Shown piece by piece: positions 54,863 to 64,000 of a DNA stretch of 64,000 bases. This DNA is from Cryptomeria japonica (Eukaryota; Streptophyta; Pinopsida; Cupressales; Cupressaceae). Under the pieces are notes generated by a model. The model ran no database searches and was not told the origin of the DNA. It saw only the letters and a program-made list of their open reading frames with translations. The position numbers and the translations under genes were made by a program. The DNA lies in contig NC_081412.1 in NCBI RefSeq assembly GCF_030272615.1, forward strand, positions 24,493,860 through 24,557,859. Reading direction: 5' to 3'. Positions within the stretch are counted from its first letter, which is position 1, and every line of letters starts with the position of its first letter.

Positions 54863-56440
54863 TTAGAATAATATCTTTCTCTTTGTGTTATTAATTGTTA
54901 TTTAAGTTGTTTCTAATTTCGCCTCTAGTTAACGATTGTTTCTTTTAGAAACATCGTCTTTGTAACTCTATTTAAAGGAGCTTTGTCTCCTTGATTAATT
55001 GAACAGCATTGATTCTTTGAAATCCATATGCTTTTGCATCTGTATTATGGTATCAGAGTAGAGAATTAATTTTTTTTGAAATTTCTTTGTAATTCTAAAA
55101 ATTTTCGAAAGGAATTTTTTAGAAAAAATTTCAAAAGTTTTTCGAAGTGTTTTGCTTTCAGTTTGTGGATTTTTTTGTTGCAAATCGCATCGCATGTCTC
55201 TTCCCTCCATCCGCGTCTATTCTCCACATGTTTTTGCTTGATTTGGTTCATTCATGGCCGCCTAGGGTTTCTGCAATTGTCGACTAGGGTTTTGAGTCTT
55301 GACCCTTTAGTTCAAGTCGAAATTTTATTTTGGTTGTAGATTCTTGGCGGGTTTTTCGAGACCTCAATTGGGTCGTCGTCAGATTTTTCTAGGTGCATCG
55401 TTTGCTGTGCCTTAATTTTTGAGCCATCGGATCTGCATTCTAATTTCAGATTCTTGGTGAGTTTTTCGAGAGCTTTTCTGAGTTGGTCTAATATTTTTTC
55501 TGGCTCGTTTTCCATGCCTTGAATTTTGTGCCAAAGAATTTGCCTTGGAATTTGTGCATGTAATTGTCTCAGTGCATTGAACTTTGTACCTCGAGTTTCG
55601 TGCATTCAACATCTTCTTAGTACCTCATTTTTTGTGCCTTGAAAAGCGCGAAGATGGCTTCTAGGGATTGATGTTTGTTTCGGTTTTTAATATTTTTTAC
55701 TTGAAAAAAAATTCTGATGAGTTTTAAATTTTAATATTTTTTTCCCTTAAAAAAATTTGTGGGTTTTAATAATTTTGTCCTCAAAAATTATCTGTGGGTT
55801 TTTAAATATTTTTTGTCCCTATAAAAAAATCATGGGAGGGTTTATGATTTTTTGCTCAAAAATTGTACTTTGCTGTAGTCTATTTTTAGTCGCACCTGGA
55901 GTTGTTGTCCGAACATCTGGACTGGTCTCTTGTTTGCAGTCTATTTTCGGGCATCTTGCTCATCTGCAATAGTTTGAAAGGTTTGCCGATTTTTTCCTCA
56001 AAATCGTGATTGTTGTTCTTGGTGTGTCTCTAGTTACAAGGAGGGACAATTTTCCAACATCAGGTTAGACGGTTGGTGTTGTTTTGGGTATCTCCAGAAG
56101 TTCTGCAGTTTCTAGGAGGGTTGGTGGTAGACTCATCTCAAGTGGCAGAGTCAATGGCAGGCTTTTGTCTTCTGTTGCAGCGTGTTCTGAGAAAAAGGGG
56201 CAACCTTCTCTTTTATTTCTCTTGGTAGTTAGAACGATGACCATTAAGGGAGGGTATTAGAATAATACCTTTCTCTTTGTGTTATTAATGGTTATTTAAG
56301 TTGTTTCTAATTTAGCCTCTAGTTAACGATTGTTTCTTTTAGAAACATCGTCTTTGTAACTCTATTTAAAGAAGCTTTGTCTCCTTGATTAATTGAACAA
56401 CATCGATTCTTTGAAATCCATATGCTTTTGCATTCTCTAT
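54863..56440 (+). mobile_element. Non-autonomous copia-type LTR element, plus strand
   Basis: Two ~185-bp direct repeats (54863 to about 55047, and 56253-56440) both start TATTAGAATAATA and contain GTTAACGATTGTTTCTTTTAG and GCTTTGTCTCCTTGATTAATT. The first is followed by TGGTATCAGAG (about 55048-55058), a PBS. AAGGGAGGG precedes the second, a polypurine tract. The interior (~1.2 kb) has leader-like T-rich sequence and no gag or pol motif. The LTR starts TA where TG is expected. Its PPT context (CATTAAGGGAGGGTATTA) is shared with the minus-strand copia next door, a possible autonomous partner. Confidence 0.75.
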
Positions 56441-56531
56441 TAATTTTTTACAAAAAAAAAAGTTTCTAATAAGAAACTAAAATTACAATATATTACATTA
56501 TTGAGCATTAATAACTTAGGAAACTATAATA

Positions 56532-57857
56532 TTAATACCCTCCCTTAATGCTCAATTTATCAACTACACCAATAGACCCCCTGAATTTTACAAACTTATC
56601 TGTACTGAGGGACTTGGTGAGAATATCGGCTTGCTGCTCCGCTGTAGGAACATACAACAACTGAATGGATCCGTCTTCAACCAACTGTCGAATGTAATGA
56701 CAATGAAGCTCTACATGTTTGGTTCTTTCATGGAAGACTAGATTCTTGGAAAGTTTGAGAACTCCCTGATTGTCAGAGAACAAGGGAGTCGGACCTGCTC
56801 GAGATATTTGGATATCCGCAAGCATCCGGTGAAGCCAAACTGCCTCACAAGCTGCCTTAACTGCTCCCCGATATTGTGCTTCTGTTGAGGACAGAGCCAT
56901 TGCCTTTTGCTTCTTACTAGTCCAAGTGACTGCATCGGATCCCAAACTGAACACATATCTAGAGGTTGATTTCCTGTCATCAACCGAGCTTGCCCAATCT
57001 GAATCTATGAACCCACTGAGTCTAGGATCATGACTCCTAGTGTAAAGAAGTCCATAATCAGAGGTGCCTTTAACATAACGGAGCACGCGCTTCGTTGCTA
57101 CCCAATGATCAGCCTTGGGGGCTGTCATGAAGCGTGAAATGTAGCTCACTGCAAAATTGAGATCAGGTCTAGTAGCAGTAAGATAGATGAGACTGCCCAC
57201 TAGTTGCCTGAATTGTGTTTCATCTACAGGAGGAGAATCAGACTTGGCTGACAACTTCAAGCCAGTCTCCATAGGTGTGGAAGCAGGTTTGCCATCCTGC
57301 ATTTGAAACCTGTCAAGCAAGTTCCTGGCATACTTAGATTGAGAAATAAAAATGCTACCATCAGTCTGCCAAACCTCAACACGTAAGCAATAATGGATAA
57401 GCCCCAAATCTGTCATATCAAAATCCTTGCACAGATCCTGTTTGATTTCTGCAATCAAATGTGCCGAACTGCCAGTAATGATCAAGTCATCCACATAGAC
57501 AACAAGAAAGAGAATATCATCACCAGAGTGTTTGATATACAAATTACTGTCAGAAGGGCAACGCTGAAAACCATGACCAACCAAGTACTGATCAATCTTA
57601 ATGTACCATGCTCAAGGAGCCTGTTTAAGTCCATAGAGTGCTTTAACGAGTCTACATACTTGATGTTCTTTGCTGGCAACTTTGAAACCAGGAGGCTGCA
57701 TCATGTAGACTTCTTCTTGCAACTCATTATTGAGGAAGGCACTCTTAACATCCATCTGATGAACTTTCCATCCAAACTGAGCTGCAATAGCAAGAAGAAG
57801 AATGGTACTCATCTTGGTAGTAGGAGCAAATGTCTCCTCATAATCAATGCCCTCCCG
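56532..57857 (-). pseudogene. Copia reverse transcriptase and RNase H
   Basis: Begins just after a TAG in [17 protein letters not shown], continues through [15 protein letters not shown] and ALYGLKQAP, then a TGA where the family has Arg (AP*AWY). The remaining 350 codons are open: YVDDLIITG (catalytic YVDD), SLIYLTATRPDL, RVLRYVKGTSDYGLLY, RNase H with DSDWASSVDDRKSTS (Asp) and SSTEAQYRG (Glu), ending EQQADILTKSL and a stop at 56532. Complete domains with two nonsense codons, so inactive. Copia lineage is certain from domain order and motifs. Confidence 0.92.
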
Positions 57858-57860
57858 CTA

Positions 57861-59160
57861 TGTGAATCCTCGAGCAACTAATCTGGCCTCGTATTTATCT
57901 AAGGTACCATCTGCATGATACTTGACCGTATAGACCCATTTGCAACTAATGGGTGTCTTCCCTAGAGGAAGATCAGAGAGAATCCAGGTGTTGTTCTTCA
58001 GAAGGCTTTGGTATTCAACTTCCATTGCCTGTTCCCACTTTGGAATCCCTTTTGCTTCGGTATAAGTCTGAGGCTCATAAATGCTATGAATGTTGGCCAT
58101 GAGAGCAAAGTTAACTGTATTTTGCTGCTTGCCATTATTTCTGGAAGATCTACCCTCAATGAGCTCATCAGGACGAAGATCACTGATGGTCTTAGCCCAC
58201 CACTTAGGTCGGAGAGCAGATGTGCCAACATCAGATGGAGGAGGAATAACTAGAACTGGAGGTGGAAGAGGATTTGGAATAGGTGGAAGATTAACATCAT
58301 CCAGAGGAAATTTAGGTAGTGCATCATCAAATACAGAATCTGAATCATCCCTTCCATCAGGTGAACCAAATGGAAGACAGACACCTAAATCAGAAGCCTT
58401 CAAAGGCTGATCCTCAGAATTTTGCTCAGACGAGGAAAGCTGAAATGCTCCTCGATCTTCATCAAAGACAACATCGTGACTGAAGATGAGACATTCAGTG
58501 TCTACATCAATCAGCCGGTAGGCCTTATGGTTGTCACTGTAACCTGTAAACATGAGCTTCTGACTCTTGGAATCCAACTTGTGCTTGGCATTTGGAATCC
58601 AAACATATGCAAGAGAGCCAAAAACTTTCAAATGGCTGATCCTGGGTTTGCGACCAGTCCAGGCTTCCTCAGGAGTCTTCCCTTTAACAACATAAGTGGG
58701 AGACCTATTAAGGAGATAGACTGCAGTAAACACCGCTTCTGCCCAATACTTCTTAGGAACATTTTTGCGTTCCAACATAGACCTAGCCATTTCTGTAACA
58801 GTGCAGTTACGATGTTCTACAATGTTGTTCTACTGAGGGGTGTATGGTGTGGTTAATTGATGTTTTATGCCACGTGTATCACAGAAAGTGGAGAAAGCAG
58901 TAGAACAAAACTCCCCCCCATTATCAGACCTAAGAGTAATAATAGAACAACCGGACTCTTTTTCTACCAAGGCCTTAAATTTATGAAATACAAGAAACAC
59001 GTCTGATTTATGTCTAAGAAAGTACACCCACATCTTACGACTGTAATCATCAACAAAAAGTAAGAAATACTTGCACCCAGTAACAAAAGTAGTATTCATT
59101 GGACCACATACATCAGCGTGGACCAACTGCAGTACCTTAGATACTCGCCATGAGTCACCA
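57861..59160 (-). pseudogene. Copia integrase
   Basis: The core carries HADVCGP (first catalytic Asp), LRSDNGGEF (second Asp) and, after a TAG in TPYTPQ*NNIVEHRN, the catalytic Glu. The 310-codon part below 58790 has the copia C-terminal landmarks WAEAVFTAVYLLNRSP, GYSDNHKAYRL and VVFDE, then the linker into the reverse transcriptase (SCKWVYTVKY). Upstream a further TAG (GK*HRTPFKDGD) interrupts the zinc-binding segment (ACDAC at about 59200). Integrase would insert the cDNA; this one is dead. Confidence 0.9.
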
Positions 59161-59232
59161 TCCTTGAACGGTGTCCTGTGCTACTTCCCAGCCTGACAAG
59201 CATCACAAGCTTGTTGATTCTGAGTTTGAATT

Positions 59233-59985
59233 TTAGGTAGGCCATGTACTAAATCTTCCCAAACAAGCTAAGCAAGATGATGAATGTTCAGGTGACCTTA
59301 TCGCTGATGCCAGGTGAGAGATAGAGGAGGATTTTGCTGCGAAGGCATGCTCAAGAGAATCACCTGTATCCACAAGTCTATAAAGACCATGATCCTCAAT
59401 ACCAACAACAACTGTAGTGCGTGTCACACGATCAACAATAGAACACTTATGTGCACTGAAGATGACATCAAGCTGAGGAGAATGCTGCATAATCTGACTC
59501 ATAGAGAGAAGTTTCAGTTCCATGCCAGGAACGTAGTACACATTGAGGAATATGAGATTCCTCCCACCAAATTGTATCTGAACATTGCCCTTGCCGACAA
59601 CGGTGTACTCCTCACCTCCTCCAAAAATAACTGAATCAGTATAGGGAGTGAATTCTGTCAACCAATCACACTTGTGAGTGAAATGCCGAGAAGCACCATA
59701 ATCAATATACCAAGCAGAAGATTTCACATGGTTTGCTGGTCTTTTAGCCATGAAGGTGTAAAAGGCAGACTCTTTCTGCTTTGTGTGCTCAGCTACATTG
59801 GCTTTAGGCTGAGCCCCTCCCTGCTTCCGCCATTCGGAAGCTATCCGAGTGCGACAATCCTTAATCGGATGGCCATATTTGTGAGAATAATTGCATTGAA
59901 CCTTTTTCTTTTTCGAGCCTTCCCGTGACTGACTAGAGCTCTTCCCCTGAGAGAACTGAGATGACTGATTGATTTTTCAAAGTTT
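59233..59985 (-). pseudogene. Copia gag end and protease
   Basis: Starts mid-gag at the ~59985 junction (QSSQFSQGKSSSQSREG), then a zinc-knuckle relic CNYSHKYGHPIKDC in which the second Cys is Ser. The protease has WYIDYGASRHFT, where the active-site Ser/Thr of the usual D-S/T-G has become Tyr, so it would be inactive. The reading ends in a frameshift (CLACLGRFSTWPT) within the pre-integrase zinc region. Confidence 0.88.
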
Positions 59986-60857
59986 GTCTCAAAGATTGGT
60001 GATAAGGGTTTGGTAGGAATGATGATTTGTGAAGTATTTTGATTTGGGTATTTAGTTTTTGATGTGTTTGATGCCGTTTTGGAGTGCTGTCCAAGTTTGA
60101 AGGGGTTTGAAGACTTTTTCCAGTGCTGGCCATACCATATTAGCTACATTGGAAACCATATTTTGACACATATTTCAAGAAAGAGGCATTTTCCACTTAT
60201 GTGTTTGGTTCCTTCCATTTCTAGCAGCTGGGCGAAATCATTGCATATGTCATATGTCATGTTTGGTGCTTACTTTGTTTTATAACTGAAATCACCCTAG
60301 GAAGGAGCACCTACTTTGGGTTTCTAGCACGTGGGAAGTATAAGAGGGATACCTACCTCTTTTGATCTGCATATTTATCTCCATTTGAGGCGTCTAAGCC
60401 TGCTAAACAAATTTGGGTGTGGTCTAATCAATTTAGTGGTCAAAGAAGGTGATTATCACAAATATTGTGATTTGCCCGTGCTTCCCAAACACTCAGTTTG
60501 CTGGAGTGGACTTCTGACTTAAAGATGATTGGAGAATGATTGAGAATTTTTCAATACCTGTAGCAGCAAGAAGATTCATTATTTTGAAGGTACTCATGTT
60601 AGTTGTATTGCCATGTTCATGCTTGATCATATTATTCATGTTGAATGCCAAACAATCCTAAATTTATGAACGGCAGTATTGTATGGTACAGATTTCAGTT
60701 TGGATAATGTTAATGTGCTTTTCATTAGTCATGTACTTGATATGAATGAATGAAACAAAAATAGATCAGATTTTCGTTAGCATTTATTTGTATTGGCAAA
60801 GCATTTGTATGAAACAGAAAAGACAAAAAAAAAATCAGGGGTATACATTACAGGTTG

Positions 60858-61250
60858 TTGCTTATTTGTTGCTCAGAATAACTTAAGATTTTAACTTTCC
60901 GCAGTCCATAATTTTGACAAGTAATGAGATGAGAAATCAATGTTTCCAGGCACTTGGATGATTCATCATCATGATCAGTGAAATGCCATTTTTTTATCAT
61001 GAGCTGAAATAGTGAGATGTACTTTATTTAGTGTCTTTGGTATCTTTTCAACATCATGTTATTAAAATCCAGGATCTAGGTATAATATAAGCAATAGTTC
61101 AAAAACTCAAGACTTTACAAAAACTCCAAACATTTAAAACCACTTAGATTTGTAAAATATTCTTGAAAACCATGCCTGAAATTGATTTTTTTTACAAATG
61201 TCGTAAGTAGCCTTTAATTTATTTGTTGTCCTCATTTTTGGATCTTCAAA
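60858..61250. other. Unclassified spacer
   Basis: AT-rich sequence between the solo LTR and the palindrome-bearing region. No feature recognised. Confidence 0.35.
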
Positions 61251-61693
61251 AATGTGACAACCCCTGCAAATTTTAGCTCAAAATGTGTCATTTTTGTCTC
61301 TAGCCATGTTATATGAGGTGCAAAACTCATATTTGAAAAGGTCAAATCATCAAGGGGTGTCTTTGCCATTGTTGTCCAAGTTTTGGTGAGTTTTGGCTTT
61401 CATTTTCCTAGCTTTTTCTTCAATTTCGGGTTTTAGAGTAGTCACTGCAAGTAGAAGATTTTTGCTTGAAATTTGAGATTTTAAGGCTCTAGGGCACACT
61501 TCCTAATGTGGAAAGTCTACATTTCTTGATGGTAAATCAATCATGAGCTTATCTTCCATGTCTGTGAAAGTTTTGGTTAGTTTTTGCCTTCATTTTGATC
61601 ACTTTCTGTGCAATTTCGGTTTCAGAGCAGTCACTGCAAGTGGGGGTGTTTTGGATGTCATTACAAGGAAACTCATTGCAAATAAATGCACTT

Positions 61694-62498
61694 ACTTGCA
61701 GTTGGGTCTCCAAGACCCGATTACAAGTGGGTTCATTGTTTAAAATGATAAGTTTCAATTCAAGTAGGGGTCTTTTTGTTGTGACAGCAAGTGGGGGTCT
61801 TTTGGAGGTGATTGCAAGTAATTGAAATTACAAGTCTTTTCAACTTGTAATGTGTCGTTCAAAACCCGAAATTGGCCTTTAAGTCATTTTTTCAAACTTG
61901 TAAAGTGATTTTAAAAGCTTCCATTACAAGTTATTTTCAAAAAGCAACTTGTAATGAACCAAAAATAACCTGATTTGCCTCAAGTAAAGGGTTACAACTT
62001 ACAAGTTATTTTCAACTTGTAGTGGGTCTCTCCAAACCCGAAATTAGTCTTGCAAGTGCGAGTTTGATGATTACAAGTGCAAGTTATTGTCACATAACTA
62101 CTTGCAGTTGAGTCTTCAAGACCCGACTACAAGTAGATCATGTGAAATTTTTTCCCCAAGGCATTAGCTGCCAAAGTTTGCAATTTCAAGTGAGCTTTCC
62201 TCAAAATGAAGTTCGTTCAATGAAAGTTTTTCCCTATTATCTTAAACATGCTAATCGGGTTTGTATTTAATGGCTACAAGTTTCAAATGATGAAGTTGCA
62301 ATTGGGTCCTCAAGTTTATTTGTAAGAGGTCTTCCACATTTTGCTATATCGCAGTCGGGTCTTTATTATACTCGTTCAAGCTCTCAATGCAGGAGTACTT
62401 CTACTTGTAGTTGGGTCTTGAGGACCCGACTACAAGTTAAATGTATTGTCTATCCTCCTTGTAACTTGCAATCGGGTCTTCAAGACCCGATTGCAAGT
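61694..62498. repeat. Four 35-bp palindromes plus degenerate half-sites
   Basis: Full palindromes lie at 61694-61728, 62100-62134, 62403-62437 and 62464-62498. Each has 17-base arms (ACTTGCAATCGGGTCTT type) around a single central base. The one at 62464 is perfect; the others have two to four mismatches, all transitions. Single arms with GGGTC or AACCCGAAATT-type continuation recur at about 61845, 62025, 62340, 62615 and 62780. The region is otherwise unremarkable T-rich DNA rich in ACTTGTAA words. Confidence 0.92.
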
Positions 62499-63484
62499 GT
62501 GTAATTTGTCATCCCATTGCAAACTTGTCAAGAGAACTTTCCCATTTGCAAGCTCATCCCTACCATTCAATTGCATTGGTCATTTCTACCTTTTCAAGCT
62601 TGCTGCTTTGCACTTGCGGTCAGCCTCCTAAAACCCGAAATTGGTCCAAAATGCACTAAAAAACACTTGAAAATGAGTCTTAAAGGTCCAATTACAAGTG
62701 CAAACTTGTAGTTACCCATCACACATTTGAAGTTGCATGTTTGTTCTCCACAATTGCAAGTCAATGCTCTTGTTTTTCCACACATGTAATGCAGTCCTCA
62801 AAACCTGAAATTCACTTGTGAGCCCATTTTTGCATCAATTTATCCCTTCCCTTGTCAGTCTTGTTTGCACACATGATCTATCAAACCAACAAATCAAGGC
62901 ATGGGCATTGTTTTATAACAATATCATTTTGAATAAGGTGTTATGAGTTCTTCATCAGTGAACAAAAGAAGAATATATACAACAACAATTCATGGATGCA
63001 AATTATAGAATGCTTTCAAGACAGAGATGGTCATGACATGAAAAGAGGAAGGCGGCCCTTTCCCTCCAGAAGAAATGGTACTACCCCAAGCATGTGAAAG
63101 GTTGAAGTTCACTGGTTAAGGACAAAAAGACTATAAAGGGTGCAAGTTCTTGTTCCAGTTCAAGATGTCATTTATCTCGATCATAGAGTGTCTTGTAGCA
63201 GCATGAAGATCATCACAGACAGAGGATGATGTAGATAGAGTCGTGTCTTTGGACACATAGAATAGTTTCAATCATGCATTTGTAGTTTCATTTTGACAAA
63301 TTACATGTAATGTCAAATTTTGTAATTGCAAGTGTCACTTTACTTGCATTTTTGTAAAATGAAATTACATGTAAAGAAACTACAAGTTGAGTTCGATTAG
63401 GATTGTAGTTGGAATAAGTCATGGTGGTTGAGAGAATTTCTCAAGTTAGTTGGGATCCTCCCACCTTTTTCTCAAGGCTCCTCT

Positions 63485-63492
63485 CCTATAAA
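63485..63492 (+). promoter_or_regulatory. TATA-like box
   Basis: TATAAATA downstream of the palindrome region and followed by GGGGGTCTATTGTAATC, as in LTR promoters of this window. Support is positional only. Confidence 0.45.
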
Positions 63493-64000
63493 TACTTGAG
63501 GGGGTCTATTGTAATCAATATCTTTTGGCAATGCAACAAAATTCTGCTAGTTTGTATGTGCACTCTAAGACTTTGAGATTAGATGTAAATCAAATTGCTT
63601 TCAATAAAAGAGGCAAGTTGTGTTGAGAATTTGTACCAATTCAAGTTGTTATGTGACGACATTTTCTCGAATTCATTGTGATTCTTGTTCTATTGTTCAA
63701 GAGGGATTTAAATTCAATCTTGCAGACTTTGAGTTGCTAATTTTATTTAGAATCATAGGTTTGGTTTTCAGGCTTGGTCTTGCAGACTTGAGTTTCTTAT
63801 CACGTTTGAAGCTAGTGTAGAAAGCTCAAGTAAGGAGATAACTCGTTGACTTTGTGCTGCTTTTATTTTTAAGACTTGTGCACATAAGGTGAAGGTGCAT
63901 CATACTCACAGACTTTGCGCTGCCATATGTTGTATATTATTCTTATTTTATCATTCTGAAAAGGGTAGATAGGATTTCAGATATTCAAGACTTTGCGCTT

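Larger units (their letters stand above)
56441..59985 (-). mobile_element. Ty1/copia element remnant, minus strand
   Basis: Contains, on the minus strand, most of a copia polyprotein from the end of gag to RNase H (59980 to 56532), then CATTAAGGGAGGG and an LTR start TATTAATATTATAG (from about 56537 down). The LTR fades into the plus-strand element's LTR near 56440. The 5' LTR, PBS and most of gag are missing at the 59985 junction. The nonsense codons I could read correspond to C-to-T changes (CAG to TAG, CGA to TGA), the signature of decay by cytosine methylation. Confidence 0.85.
53866..60852 (+). mobile_element. Gypsy-type solo LTR interrupted by copia-type insertions
   Basis: The left part (53866-54862) starts TGTAATGTTCC and reaches a TATA box at 54721-54728. 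The right part (about 59986-60852) ends GGGGTATACATTACA. GGTTG occurs immediately before (53861-53865) and after (60853-60857), a perfect 5-bp TSD, so both parts belong to one LTR of ~1.86 kb. No PBS follows, so it is a solo LTR formed by recombination between two LTRs. The insert (54863 to about 59985) holds a plus-strand non-autonomous element and a minus-strand copia remnant. The exact right junction of the insert is uncertain. Confidence 0.8.
61254..63999 (+). repeat. Probable very long LTR, truncated by window edge
   Basis: Has the architecture of the giant LTRs above without close sequence identity. A candidate TG start (TGTGACAACCCCTGC, 61254) is followed by 1.5 kb of repeats with palindromes, then a promoter-like CTATAAATACTTGAGG (63485) and a ~500-bp R/U5-like stretch running off the window. 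The start is a guess, and no second copy is available to confirm the ends. Confidence 0.4.

Overview
This window looks like intergenic DNA from a large plant genome, most likely a gymnosperm (conifer). It is almost wholly built of nested LTR retroelements, SINE/TRIM-type short elements, DNA-transposon scraps and tandem arrays. I find no convincing intact host gene, rRNA gene or functional tRNA gene. The conifer assignment is inference, resting on the element mix (chromovirus Ty3/gypsy, old Ty1/copia, very long LTRs with repetitive U3 regions) and on resemblance from memory of the 38-49 kb ORF to uncharacterised conifer ORFs.

Layout. 1-392: 3' end of a giant LTR. 1272-7766: decayed minus-strand copia element with exact GAGGT target-site duplication (TSD). 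9397-9603: tRNA-type SINE with a 16-bp TSD. About 9.6-13.0 kb: minus-strand non-coding gypsy-type element, itself cut by a probable hAT fragment. 13.5-16.8 kb: two inverted hAT-like fragments around a foldback and a short exon-like gene fragment. 16.8-20.2 kb: copia-type LTR, then a gypsy LTR plus primer-binding site (PBS) joined straight to an integrase fragment, then a G-rich element with tandem duplications. 22.6-24.4 kb: long minus-strand copia-type LTR. 24.4-26.4 kb: 3' part of a non-autonomous gypsy-type element whose LTR is hit by a complete 364-bp TRIM. 28.1-36.7 kb: three giant LTRs, two plus and one minus. 37.1-53.1 kb: a tRNA-like TRIM array split by a giant single-LTR insertion (37279-52446, TSD ATACC), which is itself split by a young Ty3/gypsy chromovirus (39780-47307). 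53866-60852: a gypsy solo LTR (TSD GGTTG) interrupted by a non-autonomous plus-strand element and a degenerate minus-strand copia pol. 61.25-64.0 kb: probably another very long LTR carrying near-perfect 35-bp palindromes.

The most unusual content is the giant-LTR family. Copies share their 5' ends (about 100 bp) and 3' ends (about 1 kb), with TG..CA termini and 5-bp TSDs. Their middles are completely different: a GCTCC-n6-GGAGC hairpin array, a pyrimidine-rich kilobase, an AAGGACA array, or a roughly 1,087-codon ORF plus a 166-bp hairpin-bearing tandem repeat. The chromovirus landed inside that ORF. Removing it with one TSD copy leaves the reading frame intact apart from one nonsense codon.
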